Assembly (NCBI RefSeq): GCF_030700285.1
Contig: NZ_JAUYZJ010000012.1
Coordinates: forward strand, 84,793 to 148,792
Direction: 5' to 3'
From: Methylobacterium sp. NEAU K
Lineage (GTDB): Bacteria; Pseudomonadota; Alphaproteobacteria; Rhizobiales; Beijerinckiaceae
DNA: 64,000 bases
Part shown: positions 56,048-64,000 of the stretch, in pieces
Numbering within the stretch: position 1 is the stretch's first letter
Layout of the letters: every line of letters starts with the position of its first letter
Notes under the pieces: model-generated
The model's database searches: none
What the model was told of the DNA's origin: nothing
The model's input: only the letters and a program-made list of their open reading frames with translations
Program-made: the position numbers and the translations under genes

Positions 56048-56590
56048 GTGCCGCTTCACGCGAGGCTCGATCGTTTTCGGCGCCCGGCCCGGTGCGCCGC
56101 GCTGCCGCTGTTCCTCGCCATCGCCGCCGCGGCGCTCGCGCCCGCGGGGCCTGCGGCGGCCCAGGGCATGGTGCGCAAGACCTTCGACGACTGGCAACTG
56201 CGCTGCGAGACGCCGGCCGGCGCGAAGGCCGAGCAATGCGCCCTGGTGCAATACCTCGCCGCCGAGGACCGCCCGAACCTCACCCTCGTGGTGATCGTCC
56301 TGAAGACGGCCGACAACCGCGGCTACCTGCTGCGGGTGGTGGCGCCTCTGGGCGTGCTGCTGCCCTCCGGCCTCGGCCTGAAGATCGACCAGACCGATAT
56401 CGGTCGGGCCGGCTTCGTGCGCTGCCTCACCACCGGTTGCGTGGCCGAGGTGGTGATGGACGACGGCCTGATCCGCCAGTTCAAGAACGGCACGCAGGCG
56501 ACCTTCATCGTGTTCCAGACGCCAGAGGAAGGCGTCGGCATTCCGCTCTCGATGAAAGGCTTCGCGGCCGGGTTCGACAGCCTGAAATGA
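56048..56590 (+). CDS. Invasion-associated locus B (IalB) family protein
   Basis: 180 aa from GTG 56048 with AAGGG 8 nt upstream; the frame to 55931 adds a poor N-terminus. Signal peptide (LFLAIAAAALAPAGPAAAQ). IalB pattern: FDDWQLRCETPAGAKAEQCALVQYL, then LLPSGLGLKIDQTDIGRAGFVRCLTTGCVAEVVMDDGLI, with the characteristic Cys pairs. Named from Bartonella, but widespread in non-pathogenic Hyphomicrobiales and of unclear role. It overlaps the next gene by ATGA. Confidence 0.88.
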   Translation: MPLHARLDRFRRPARCAALPLFLAIAAAALAPAGPAAAQGMVRKTFDDWQLRCETPAGAKAEQCALVQYLAAEDRPNLTLVVIVLKTADNRGYLLRVVAPLGVLLPSGLGLKIDQTDIGRAGFVRCLTTGCVAEVVMDDGLIRQFKNGTQATFIVFQTPEEGVGIPLSMKGFAAGFDSLK

Positions 56591-57249
56591 CGATGCCGCC
56601 CCGGAGCCGTGCGATGATCGGATTGCGAGACATTTCCGTAGGCGTGTCTGGCCTGCTGGTCGCCGCGTCGCTCGCCGCCTCGCCGGCCCGGGCCGAGGAG
56701 GGCAACGTCTTCTCCAACCTGCTCAGGTTCGGGGGCACCACGGTGCCGCCGTCTCAGCCGCCGAGCCTCGATCCGCCCTACTGCCCGACGGTCGAGGTGG
56801 CCGAGAACGGGGCGGCGCTTCGTGCGATCGCCGGCAGCGCGGTCAGGACCCAGTTCTCGCTCGGCCGCCTCGCCCGCGAATGCGCCCGGCGGCAGGACGG
56901 CTCGGTGACCGTCAAGGTCGGGGTCGAGGCCAACGTCCTGCTCGGGCCCGCGGGCGCGCCGGGCCGGTTCGACGTGCCGGTCACGATCCAGATCCGCCAC
57001 GACGGCAAGGTGATCGCCAGCCGCAACGAGCATTCCAGCGTGGTGGTCGGGCCCGGCGAGGCGCAGGGGTTTGCCACCATCGTTGCCGACGAGCTCCTGG
57101 TTCCGCCCGCGGCAGCCGAGGATTACGAGATTACCGTCGGTATCGGCAGCGGCAAGGGTGCCGGCGGCAAGGCCGCCGCCTCGAAGTCGCGGCGCAGGAA
57201 GCCGGCGGTCGCCGCGACATCCGCCGGCGGAGGCGACGCTGCCCAGTGA
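56587..57249 (+). CDS. Secreted protein of unknown function
   Basis: 220 aa, start overlapping the IalB stop. The signal peptide (DISVGVSGLLVAASLAASPARAEE) precedes a mature domain with PPYCPTVEVAENGAALRAIAG, then VRTQFSLGRLARECARRQDGSVTVKVGVEANVLLGPAGAPGRFDVPVTIQI, suggesting an immunoglobulin-like or lipoprotein-like beta sandwich. The C-terminus is a basic Lys/Arg/Ala-rich tail. Cys pair C66/C99 (approximate) may form a disulfide. No known family was recognised. Translational coupling to IalB suggests a shared job at the envelope. Confidence 0.6.
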   Translation: MTMPPRSRAMIGLRDISVGVSGLLVAASLAASPARAEEGNVFSNLLRFGGTTVPPSQPPSLDPPYCPTVEVAENGAALRAIAGSAVRTQFSLGRLARECARRQDGSVTVKVGVEANVLLGPAGAPGRFDVPVTIQIRHDGKVIASRNEHSSVVVGPGEAQGFATIVADELLVPPAAAEDYEITVGIGSGKGAGGKAAASKSRRRKPAVAATSAGGGDAAQ

Positions 57250-59284
57250 CGCTGCGGCGCGCTTCGTCGATCTGGTCCCGCTGACGGCGAAGGCGGGACG
57301 CGGCGAGTCTTGGCTCGGCCGCGCGACGCGGTTCCGGCTGGAGCCGACCGACGACCCGGTGTTCGATCGCCGCCTCGTCCTCCCCGACCACCCGGCCGGC
57401 TGGATCGTGCTGAGCTACAGCGGCGACCCCATCGTAGCGCCGCGCCGGCCGATCGTCCGTGTCCTGCGCGGGCCCGAGGGCATGCCGCAGGATTTCATCC
57501 TTCCGGGCGCCGCGCACGGCGTCGCGCACTGGCTCGGCCTGATCCCGGCGGACGCGCGGGAGATCCGCCTCGCGGCCGCTCCCGGTTGCGTGCTGGAGCG
57601 GGTCGGTGCCCGGCGCGAGGCCGGTGTGCTGGTCCAGTGCCTGCTGCGCCGGCCCTGGCGCTTCGTCTCGGCACTCTGGGAGCGCGCCCGCGGGTCCGAG
57701 CGGCGCTACCGCGATATCCTGCGCGGCACCTGCGCGGTGACGCCGATGGCGCGGTTCGCATCCTGGGCCGCGGTGCGGTCCCGGCCGGTCGGGATCCCGC
57801 CGTCCGACCTGCGGATCCGATGCCTCGTCCTCGCCAGGTCCGGTGAGGAGGCGGCGCTCGCCGGAACGCTCGACGCGCTCGTCGCCCAGACCCACACCGC
57901 CCTGACCACCCGCGTCGCCTGGGAGGGCGCGCTGCCCGCCCTGCCGGACCGCCGGGCCGATCACCGGGCCTGGGATGGCGGCGCTTCCGCCGCCGATCTG
58001 ATCGCCGATGCCGATGCCCTGTGCCTGCTGCGGCCGGGCGACAGCCTCGTCCCCGATGCGCTCGCCATGCTGGCGCACGCCCTCGCGAGCGCGGATTTCG
58101 CCTACGGCGATGAGATCGGCGCCGACGGTCGTCCGCGGCTCAAGCCGGACTGGAGCCCGGATCTCGCGCTGGCCACCGGTTACCAGGGGCGTGCCTGCCT
58201 GCTCTCGCGCTCCGTCATCACCGGATCTCCGCCCGGGCCGATCGGACCCATGGCGGAAGCTGCTCTCGCCCTCCAGATCGCCGCGGCCGCGGGTGCGCGG
58301 GGAGCCCACATCCCCCGCGTTCTCGCCCGTACCGCCGAGGATCGACTCGATACGCCGGCGCGGGCGCGGGCGCTCGATGTGCGTCTCAAGGATCTGGCAG
58401 TCCCGATCCGCGCGACGCATCGCAACGGCGCCGTCCACCTGGACTGGCCGCTGCCGCACCCCGCGCCGAAGGTCAGCATCGTCATCCCGTCGCGTGACCG
58501 GCTCGATCTGATCGCGCGCGTCTGCCGCGGCGTGCTGCACGAGACCGCCTATGCCGCGATCGAGCTGATCATCGTCGACAACGGCTCGACCGATCCCGCC
58601 GTGCTGGCGCATTACGAGGGCCTGCGCCGCGACCCGCGCGTTCGCATCCTCGTCGATCCGCAGCCGTTCAACTTCGCCGCGATGGTCAATGCCGGTGTCG
58701 CCGAAGCCTCGGGCGCGATCGTCGTGCTGCTCAACAACGACGTGGCGGTGCTGGAACCCGGCTGGCTGGAGGCGATGGTCCGCCAGGCCTGCCGGCCGGA
58801 GGTCGGGGCCGTGGGGGCGAAGCTCCTCTACGGCGACGGAACCCTGCAGCATGCGGGCGTCGTCGTCGGCCTCGGCGGACGTGCGGGCCACATCCTGCGC
58901 CGCCGCCCCGGCGACACTCCCGGCCATCTCGGGCGCCTGCGCGTGGCGCACGAGGTCTCGGCGGTGACCGCCGCCTGCCTCGCGGTCGCACGGGAGAAAT
59001 ACCTCGCGGTCGGCGGCTTCGACGCCGACGTCTTCCCGGTCGATTTCAACGACGTCGATTTCTGCCTCCGGCTCGGCGCCGCCGGCTGGAAGACGGTGTG
59101 GACCCCGGCCGCGACGCTGGCGCATCTCGAATCCGTGAGCCGGGGGCCCTCGGTCGGCGCGAAGCGCGCGCGCTTCGAACAGGAGGCGGCCCGGTTCTCC
59201 GAACGCTGGCGCGAGGCGATCCGCCACGATCCCTTCTACCATCCCGCCCTGTCGCTCACGACTTTCGGCGAGGATCTGGAATGA
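57158..59284 (+). CDS. Family 2 glycosyltransferase with N-terminal extension
   Basis: About 708 aa if it starts at GTG 57158, which overlaps the previous gene by 92 nt; ATG 57071 is also in frame, while the conserved region seems to begin around 57239 (SDAAARFVDLVPLTAK), so the true start is unsettled. Residues ~50-410 are an N-terminal domain of unclear role with a second partial GT-like region. Residues ~415-700 are GT2 (VSIVIPSRDRLDLI, VDNGSTDPAVL, LLNNDVAVL for the DxD-like motif, GGFDADVFPVDFNDVDFC). It probably builds a surface polysaccharide. It resembles the next gene. Confidence 0.78.
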   Translation: MPAARPPPRSRGAGSRRSPRHPPAEATLPSDAAARFVDLVPLTAKAGRGESWLGRATRFRLEPTDDPVFDRRLVLPDHPAGWIVLSYSGDPIVAPRRPIVRVLRGPEGMPQDFILPGAAHGVAHWLGLIPADAREIRLAAAPGCVLERVGARREAGVLVQCLLRRPWRFVSALWERARGSERRYRDILRGTCAVTPMARFASWAAVRSRPVGIPPSDLRIRCLVLARSGEEAALAGTLDALVAQTHTALTTRVAWEGALPALPDRRADHRAWDGGASAADLIADADALCLLRPGDSLVPDALAMLAHALASADFAYGDEIGADGRPRLKPDWSPDLALATGYQGRACLLSRSVITGSPPGPIGPMAEAALALQIAAAAGARGAHIPRVLARTAEDRLDTPARARALDVRLKDLAVPIRATHRNGAVHLDWPLPHPAPKVSIVIPSRDRLDLIARVCRGVLHETAYAAIELIIVDNGSTDPAVLAHYEGLRRDPRVRILVDPQPFNFAAMVNAGVAEASGAIVVLLNNDVAVLEPGWLEAMVRQACRPEVGAVGAKLLYGDGTLQHAGVVVGLGGRAGHILRRRPGDTPGHLGRLRVAHEVSAVTAACLAVAREKYLAVGGFDADVFPVDFNDVDFCLRLGAAGWKTVWTPAATLAHLESVSRGPSVGAKRARFEQEAARFSERWREAIRHDPFYHPALSLTTFGEDLE

Positions 59285-59294
59285 CGGCGCGCCG

Positions 59295-60914
59295 ATGACG
59301 AGGCTTGGGCCGGCCATCGAGGACGACCTGCATCTCGGGACCGCGCGTCGCTCGTGGCGCGGGATGCTCGGTGCGGTGCGATGCCTCCTGGGCCACCCTC
59401 GGGCGACGGGCGAGATCCTCTCGGCGCGTCTCACCGGCCGACGCCTGCGCGCCCGCCAGAAGCTCGCCGCCCTGATCGGGATCGACCACCGGCTGGCCCG
59501 GCCGCCCCGCATCCTCGACCGCGTCCCGCCCGCGGCAGGGATGCCGGGCGACGATATCCTCGTCCTCGGCGACGGCGTTCTCGTGTCGGGCGCTCCCGAG
59601 CGCATCGCCGCGGCCTTCGCGGCCGACCCCGAACTCCAGGCCCTCTACGGCGATGCGCTGGTGCAGAGGCGGCCGGACGGCCCCGTCCTGCCGCTGCTGC
59701 CGCCGGTGTTCGACCCCGACCGGCTCGCCGCGTTCGACTATCTCGGACCCCTGCTCGCATGCCGGCGCGCTTCCCTCGACCCGGACGTGCGCCCGAACGG
59801 CCCGTCCGATGCCGCCTTCCGCATCGCGGAGCGGTACGGTCCGCAGGCGATCGGCCACGTGCCGGAGATCCTCTCGGTCCGGCGCGGGGATCCGACCGGT
59901 GACGCGTGGCCGGCTGGGGAGGGGGCGCAGGCGCGCCATCGCGAGGCCCTGCGCGGCCATCTCGACCGGGTGGGTCGCTCCGGATGGCGCATCACCCGCG
60001 CGGCAGACGGTCTCCTGCGCGTCGCGAACCCGCTCCCCGATCCCCGGCCGCTGGTCAGCATCATCGTACCGACCCGGGACCGCCTCGACCTGCTCCGCCC
60101 CTGCCTCGACAGCATGCGGGCCTGCACCGACTGGCCGTCCATCGAGATCCTGATCTGCGACAACGACAGCCGCGAACCGGAGACCCTGGATTTCCTCCGA
60201 GCCCTGGAGCGCGAGGGGAGGGGGCTGGTCGTGCCCTGTCCCGGGCCCTTCAATTTCGCCGCCATGAACAACGCGGCCGCCGCCCGCGCCCGGGGCGAAT
60301 TGCTGGTGTTCGTCAACAACGACGTCGAGGCGTTCCGGCCCGACTGGCTGACCCTGATGGCGCGGGAGGCCCTCCGCCCGGAAGTGGGGGCGGTGGGCGC
60401 CAAGCTCCTCGACGGCGAAGGCCGCATCCAGCACGGCGGCATCGTGCTCGGCACCGGCGGCCTCGTCACGCACGCGCATCGCCACTTCCCCGCAGACGCG
60501 CCGGGCTATCTCTCGGCCCTGAACGCGACGCACGCGGTCTCGGCGGTCACGGCGGCCTGCCTGGTGGTCGAGGCGGAGAAATTCCGGGCAGTCGGCGGCT
60601 TCGACGACGCGGTCTTCGCCGTCGATTTCAACGATGTCGACCTGTGCCTGCGCCTGAACGCGGCCGGCCACCGCACGCTCCTGGTCCCGGGCGCCGTGCT
60701 CCATCACCGGGAGGCTGCGAGCCGCCGCTGGACCCCCGAGGCCCGCGCGCGCCACGAGCGCGAGATCGTCGCCCTCAGACGACGATGGGGGCCGCTGCTG
60801 ACGCAGGACCCCCATTATCACCCGGGCTTCGACCCGGACCTCTCGACCCATGCGCGGCTGCGCGCGGGCTTCCCGGAAGCGGGGGCGGCGTCGCTGCGCC
60901 GCCCGCTCGCCTGA
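59295..60914 (+). CDS. Family 2 glycosyltransferase
   Basis: 539 aa. N-terminal ~220 residues of unclear role, then GT2: VSIIVPTRDRLDLLRPCLDSM, ICDNDSREPETL, LVFVNNDVEAF, GGFDDAVFAVDFNDVDLCLRL. It shares with the preceding protein the blocks FNFAAMNNA, RPEVGAVGAKLLDGEGRIQHGG and VSAVTAACL, so the two arose by duplication. It starts 10 nt after the previous stop. Both probably act in cell-surface glycan assembly; sugar donor unknown. Confidence 0.88.
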   Translation: MTRLGPAIEDDLHLGTARRSWRGMLGAVRCLLGHPRATGEILSARLTGRRLRARQKLAALIGIDHRLARPPRILDRVPPAAGMPGDDILVLGDGVLVSGAPERIAAAFAADPELQALYGDALVQRRPDGPVLPLLPPVFDPDRLAAFDYLGPLLACRRASLDPDVRPNGPSDAAFRIAERYGPQAIGHVPEILSVRRGDPTGDAWPAGEGAQARHREALRGHLDRVGRSGWRITRAADGLLRVANPLPDPRPLVSIIVPTRDRLDLLRPCLDSMRACTDWPSIEILICDNDSREPETLDFLRALEREGRGLVVPCPGPFNFAAMNNAAAARARGELLVFVNNDVEAFRPDWLTLMAREALRPEVGAVGAKLLDGEGRIQHGGIVLGTGGLVTHAHRHFPADAPGYLSALNATHAVSAVTAACLVVEAEKFRAVGGFDDAVFAVDFNDVDLCLRLNAAGHRTLLVPGAVLHHREAASRRWTPEARARHEREIVALRRRWGPLLTQDPHYHPGFDPDLSTHARLRAGFPEAGAASLRRPLA

Positions 60915-60920
60915 GCGCGC

Positions 60921-61715
60921 CTACTGGACGAGGCGCGGGCCGCTGCCCTGGACTTTCTCGTTCTCCGACATGATGCCGAGCCGCTTGGCGACCTCGGTAT
61001 AGGCCTCGATCAGGCCGCCGAGGTCCTTGCGGAACCGGTCCTTGTCGAGCTTGTCCGAAGACTTGATGTCCCACAGGCGGCAGGAATCCGGTGAGATCTC
61101 GTCGGCCACGACGATGCGCATCATGTCGCCTTCCCACAGGCGGCCGGTCTCCATCTTGAAATCGACGAGGCGGATGCCGACGCCGAGGAAGAGGCCCGAC
61201 AGGAAGTCGTTGACGCGGATCGCCAGCGCCATGATGTCGTCGATCTCTTGCGGCGTCGCCCAGCCGAAGGCGGTAATGTGCTCCTCCGACACCATCGGGT
61301 CGTTGAGCGCGTCGTTCTTGTAGTAGAACTCGATGATCGAGCGCGGCAGCTGGGTGCCTTCCTCCAGGCCCAGCCGCGTCGCCAGCGAACCGGCGGCGAC
61401 GTTGCGCACCACGACCTCGAGGGGGATGATCTCGACTTCGCGGATCAACTGCTCGCGCATGTTCAGCCGGCGAATGAAGTGCGTCGGCACGCCGATGTCG
61501 TTGAGGTGCTGGAAGACGAATTCCGAGATCCGGTTGTTCAGCACGCCCTTGCCGTCGATGACCTCATGCTTCTTCGCGTTGAAGGCCGTCGCGTCATCCT
61601 TGAAGTGCTGGATGAGCGTGCCGGGCTCGGGCCCCTCGTAGAGGACCTTCGCCTTGCCCTCGTAGATGCGACGGCGGCGGTTCATAGGCGTGTACCGTGG
61701 TTTGAGGAAGTCCAT
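60921..61715 (-). CDS. purC: Phosphoribosylaminoimidazole-succinocarboxamide synthase
   Basis: 264 aa. ATG 61715 has AGGAG at about 10 nt; ATG 61685 is a possible later start. It joins CAIR and aspartate in purine synthesis. Signatures: [87 protein letters not shown]. Not near other pur genes here. Confidence 0.97.
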   Translation of the reverse strand: MDFLKPRYTPMNRRRRIYEGKAKVLYEGPEPGTLIQHFKDDATAFNAKKHEVIDGKGVLNNRISEFVFQHLNDIGVPTHFIRRLNMREQLIREVEIIPLEVVVRNVAAGSLATRLGLEEGTQLPRSIIEFYYKNDALNDPMVSEEHITAFGWATPQEIDDIMALAIRVNDFLSGLFLGVGIRLVDFKMETGRLWEGDMMRIVVADEISPDSCRLWDIKSSDKLDKDRFRKDLGGLIEAYTEVAKRLGIMSENEKVQGSGPRLVQ

Positions 61716-61936
61716 GGGCCGAGGCTCCTGATGCGCGACGATTGGGAGGAATCCGCGGCGCGGCGACCGGACGCGAGGTCGAGCAGCCGAATGGCCTCTG
61801 CCCGAGGGACCCGGCTACCAGCCGCCAAACTAGCCGAAGCGGGCTTCCAGCACAACGCGTTAGCCCGCAGGGCGGGATTGCGGGCGGCGGTCCGGACGTA
61901 CGCAACGCTGCCGCCGGGCCTCGGTACAAGCCGCGG

Positions 61937-62695
61937 TCACGCCGTGGTCTTCGAGGGGTATCGGCAGAGATCCGCGATGAGGCAGCGGGGGCATTCCGGG
62001 CGCCGCGCCTTGCAGGTGTAGCGGCCGTGCAGGATCAGCCAGTGATGGGCGTGCAGGCGGTAGGGCTCCGGTACGATCGCCTCCAGTCCGGCCTGGACCT
62101 TGTCGGTGGTGGTCCCGACGACGAGCGGAATCCGATTCGAGACGCGGAAGATATGGGTATCGACCGCGATCCGGGGCACCTGGAAGGCGATGTTCAGCAC
62201 GACGCTTGCGGTCTTGGCGCCGACTCCGGGCAGCACTTGCAGCGCCTCCAGGCTCGCCGGCACGGAACCGCCGTGTTCCTGGACGAGGATGCGTGAGAGG
62301 GCGACGACGTTTTTGGCCTTGGTGTTGAACAGCCCGATCGTGCGGATGTACGCGCGGATCGTCTCCTCGCCGAGCGCCAGCATCTTCTCCGGGGTGTCGG
62401 CGACCGCGAAGAGCGGGCGGGTGGCGAGGTTCACGGCGCGATCGGTCGCCTGGGCCGACAGCACCACGGCGACCAGGAGGGTGAACGGGTTTACGTAGTG
62501 CAGCTCGCCCTTCGGCTCGGGCTCGGCCGCGTGGAATCGCCGGAAGATTTCCGCGAGTGTCGCCGCATCGACCGCCTCCGGCGGAGGCTCGACCTGCGCG
62601 GTCGAAGCCGGGGCGAGGCGCCCGGACGCGGGTCCTTCCGCGGAACCCGCGCAAGCGCTCCTCTTGATGGGCGGAAGAGTCTTTCTGGCGGGCAT
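61937..62695 (-). CDS. nth: Endonuclease III
   Basis: 252 aa. A base-excision-repair glycosylase/AP lyase for oxidised pyrimidines. The catalytic Lys is K161 in LPGVGAKTASVVLN (helix-hairpin-helix), the Asp is D179 in AVDTHIFRV, and the [4Fe-4S] ligands are C228, C235, C238 and C244 (C-x6-C-x2-C-x5-C). An N-terminal Pro/Ala-rich ~40 residues is extra compared with E. coli Nth. It is divergent from DUF2244. Confidence 0.96.
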   Translation of the reverse strand: MPARKTLPPIKRSACAGSAEGPASGRLAPASTAQVEPPPEAVDAATLAEIFRRFHAAEPEPKGELHYVNPFTLLVAVVLSAQATDRAVNLATRPLFAVADTPEKMLALGEETIRAYIRTIGLFNTKAKNVVALSRILVQEHGGSVPASLEALQVLPGVGAKTASVVLNIAFQVPRIAVDTHIFRVSNRIPLVVGTTTDKVQAGLEAIVPEPYRLHAHHWLILHGRYTCKARRPECPRCLIADLCRYPSKTTA

Positions 62696-62706
62696 CCGCG
62701 CGTTAT

Positions 62707-63237
62707 ATGGATCGCATGGTCAGCGGCAATCCATCAGTACACCCGCACGGGCTCGACCCGGACACGATCGACCGGCCGGTCTTCTCGGCGACAATCCGGC
62801 CGCATCAATCCTTGAGCCGGCTCGGCTTTCGGGTGGTGATGACCGGCTGCTGCCTGGTCTCGCTCACCGTCTCGGTCTGGGCTTGGCGGATGGGCTTCTG
62901 GCCGGTGGCCGGGTTCTTCGGGCTCGACATGCTGGCGATCTACGCCGCCCTCAAGGTCAGCTTCCGGCGCGGACGCTCGTTCGAGGAGGTGATGATCTCG
63001 CAGCTGGAGATTCTGCTCGCCCGGGTCAGCCATCGGGGCGAGCGGCACGAATGGCGGTTCAACCCGCTCTGGACCAAGATCGTGACCGTGGAGGACGATG
63101 AGTACGGGCTCCAGCGCCTCACGCTCGTCTCCCGGCGCCAGCAGGCCCTGGTCGCGCGCGACGCCGATCCGGACGAGCGCGCGCGGATCGCCCAGGGCCT
63201 CGGCGCGGCGCTGGCCCAGGTGAAGAAGGGCTACTGA
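62707..63237 (+). CDS. DUF2244 family membrane protein
   Basis: 176 aa. Two membrane helices (GFRVVMTGCCLVSLTVSVWAW and WPVAGFFGLDMLAIYAALKV) are followed by a polar domain with ERHEWRFNPLWTKIVTVEDDEYG, the DUF2244 pattern. Inner membrane, unknown function. The last codons (VKKGY-stop) lie in the first copy of a 20-bp tandem duplication, so the termination region is repeated. Confidence 0.88.
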   Translation: MDRMVSGNPSVHPHGLDPDTIDRPVFSATIRPHQSLSRLGFRVVMTGCCLVSLTVSVWAWRMGFWPVAGFFGLDMLAIYAALKVSFRRGRSFEEVMISQLEILLARVSHRGERHEWRFNPLWTKIVTVEDDEYGLQRLTLVSRRQQALVARDADPDERARIAQGLGAALAQVKKGY

Positions 63238-63260
63238 AGGTGAAGAAGGGCTACTGAAGG
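63221..63260. repeat. Perfect 20-bp tandem duplication across the DUF2244 stop
   Basis: TGAAGAAGGGCTACTGAAGG occurs twice in immediate succession, at 63221-63240 and 63241-63260. The first copy codes for the C-terminal KKGY and the stop; the second repeats the same codons and stop in 3' untranslated sequence. It looks like a recent slippage event. Confidence 0.85.
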
Positions 63261-63336
63261 CGAGGCCGCCGGACCGCGCGTCGCGCGCCTGTCATCGGGG
63301 CAAGGCAAGAAAAACGATCGCACCGCAGCGCGGGTG

Positions 63337-63365
63337 TTGACGGCCTGGGTGGTGGTGGGTATACC
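63337..63365 (+). promoter_or_regulatory. Candidate rRNA promoter P1
   Basis: TTGACG (63337-63342), 17-nt spacer, TATACC (63360-63365): five of six and four of six matches to the sigma-70 consensus. It lies about 520 nt before the 16S gene in a gene-free, GC-rich region. Confidence 0.6.
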
Positions 63366-63518
63366 CCGGTCATCGGCGCCGGCCGCGGGAGTGGACCGGG
63401 CGCTGAGGCATCTTCTGACAGGATCGGCGGGATAGTCCGGCGGGTTAGCCGGGCGGTCTTCTGTTTTTGTCTGTGGGTTCCGGCTCTGTGGCGGTCGTTT
63501 CGGCGGTTTGCGGCGGGG

Positions 63519-63547
63519 TTGACAGGGGGATCGGCGGGGCTTAGACG
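63519..63547 (+). promoter_or_regulatory. Candidate rRNA promoter P2
   Basis: Perfect -35 TTGACA (63519-63524); with a 17-nt spacer the -10 is TAGACG (63542-63547), with 16 nt TTAGAC. The -35 is perfect but the -10 is poor, which is common in GC-rich alphaproteobacteria. Tandem promoters are usual for rRNA operons. Confidence 0.5.
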
Positions 63548-63682
63548 CCCTCCACCGCTGAGGCGGACCACCGAATGGTCGGTCCGGTATCACGGTTCTC
63601 CCAGTCGGACAAGCGGGTAGCCGGGGCTGTATCCCGGGTTTCCGTGTCGTCCGCCGCGGTCCGGATCTGTCCGGCGGCGCGG

Positions 63683-63694
63683 GGTCTTTGACAT
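63683..63694 (+). promoter_or_regulatory. boxA-like antitermination signal
   Basis: GGTCTTTGACAT resembles the boxA core TGCTCTTTGACA found in alphaproteobacterial rRNA leaders, at about 190 nt before the 16S 5' end. It would recruit NusB/S10 to prevent premature termination. Confidence 0.5.
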
Positions 63695-63885
63695 TGTTGG
63701 ATTTGAGGAAGGGAGACGCGGACGGCGTTGTCCTTGCGGCCAGGGCTTATGGTCCTGGCGTGAGAGACTTGTGCCGATCTGTATTTCTCTTTTGAGCTCA
63801 CCGATCGGTTTACGCTGTGAAGCGCTGGCCGGTCGATTGTGAGGCTCCGTCTGAGAATATACGTGATCGGCCAGATCAATCTCTT

Positions 63886-64000
63886 CAACGTGAGAGTTTG
63901 ATCCTGGCTCAGAGCGAACGCTGGCGGCAGGCTTAACACATGCAAGTCGAGCGGGCATCCTTGTGGTGTCAGCGGCGGACGGGTGAGTAACGCGTGGGAA
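63886..64000 (+). rRNA. rrs: 16S ribosomal RNA, 5' part (runs off window)
   Basis: CAACGTGAGAGTTTGATCCTGG followed by CTCAGAGCGAACGCTGGCGG and CTTAACACATGCAAGTCGAGCGG is the standard 16S 5' region; the first ~115 nt are present and the gene continues beyond the window. The start is placed by alignment to the E. coli 5' end (AGAGTTTGATC). The segment up to GACGGGTGAGTAACGCGTGG is alphaproteobacterial in style. Confidence 0.97.

Larger units (their letters stand above)
63261..63885. other. rRNA operon leader region
   Basis: Gene-free stretch between DUF2244 and the 16S gene. It holds two candidate rRNA promoters and a boxA-like antitermination signal (listed separately). Minus-strand open frames here (63541-63958) continue into the rRNA and are not genes. 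Confidence 0.7.

Noticed and set aside
63541..63958. Minus-strand ORFs over the rRNA leader and 16S 5' end
   Set aside because: They run into the 16S gene, have no ribosome binding site and no family; shadows.

Overview
The window looks like chromosome from an alphaproteobacterium of the Hyphomicrobiales, most likely Methylobacterium or a close relative. This is inferred from very high GC and family content: ALA synthase type HemA, UPF0262, DUF2948, an IalB-like protein, BTLCP, NosP/NahK, a methanol-metabolism-related cytochrome c, CtrA-type TTAA-N7-TTAA boxes, and the first ~115 nt of a 16S rRNA gene at the right edge. Most of the window is ordinary core genome. No integrase, transposase, phage module or CRISPR array was found.

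Layout. 1-399 is the 3' end of ada. 898-3703 holds a DUF6502/DUF5666 pair facing two tiny genes across a promoter with repeated TGACGTGGGA motifs. 4225-9841 holds a secreted PLA2-like protein, then grpE, glnD and a TAXI-type binding protein on the minus strand. 9886-17373 is a plus-strand DNA-repair block: recX, a radical SAM DNA-repair protein, a DUF4130-UdgX fusion and polA, with a large palindromic repeat, a small secreted protein and a nucleotidyltransferase remnant in between. 17482-28325 holds a hybrid histidine kinase, a quinone-oxidoreductase-like enzyme, an adenosine/PfkB kinase, an MFS porter, glutaminase, an ABC exporter, a second MFS porter and a PRC-barrel protein. 28621-33264 holds a lipoprotein, a second PRC-barrel protein, a DUF2721 protein, a SWIB protein with a histone-like tail, an SDR and a DHA2 efflux porter.

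33728-37028 encodes a c-type cytochrome followed by nosP and nahK, a probable nitric-oxide-sensing two-component pair. 37286-39701 holds a BTLCP protease behind two perfect CtrA boxes, small exported proteins, one AT-rich, and a DUF1203 protein. 39705-44589 is a housekeeping run on the minus strand: a 59-aa protein, murA, DUF2948, hisD, UPF0262 and a LMW phosphatase. 44908-51988 reads rightward: hemA, an IMPase, apt, rpmH-rnpA-yidC-engB and DUF423. 52084-54627 holds a phosphatase and an Flp-pilus fragment (CpaC N-domain protein, Flp pilin, prepilin peptidase). 54723-60914 holds a YgjP-like protease, an IalB protein and two related GT2 glycosyltransferases. 60921-63237 holds purC, nth and a DUF2244 protein, followed by the rRNA leader with two candidate promoters and a boxA-like signal.

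The most interesting items are the radical SAM/UdgX pair, whose UdgX domain has no cysteines; the repeated operator between DUF6502 and two tiny ORFs; the NosP-NahK pair next to a methanol cytochrome; and the clustered CtrA boxes. Start sites were chosen by reading Shine-Dalgarno spacing and family lengths. No database search was run.
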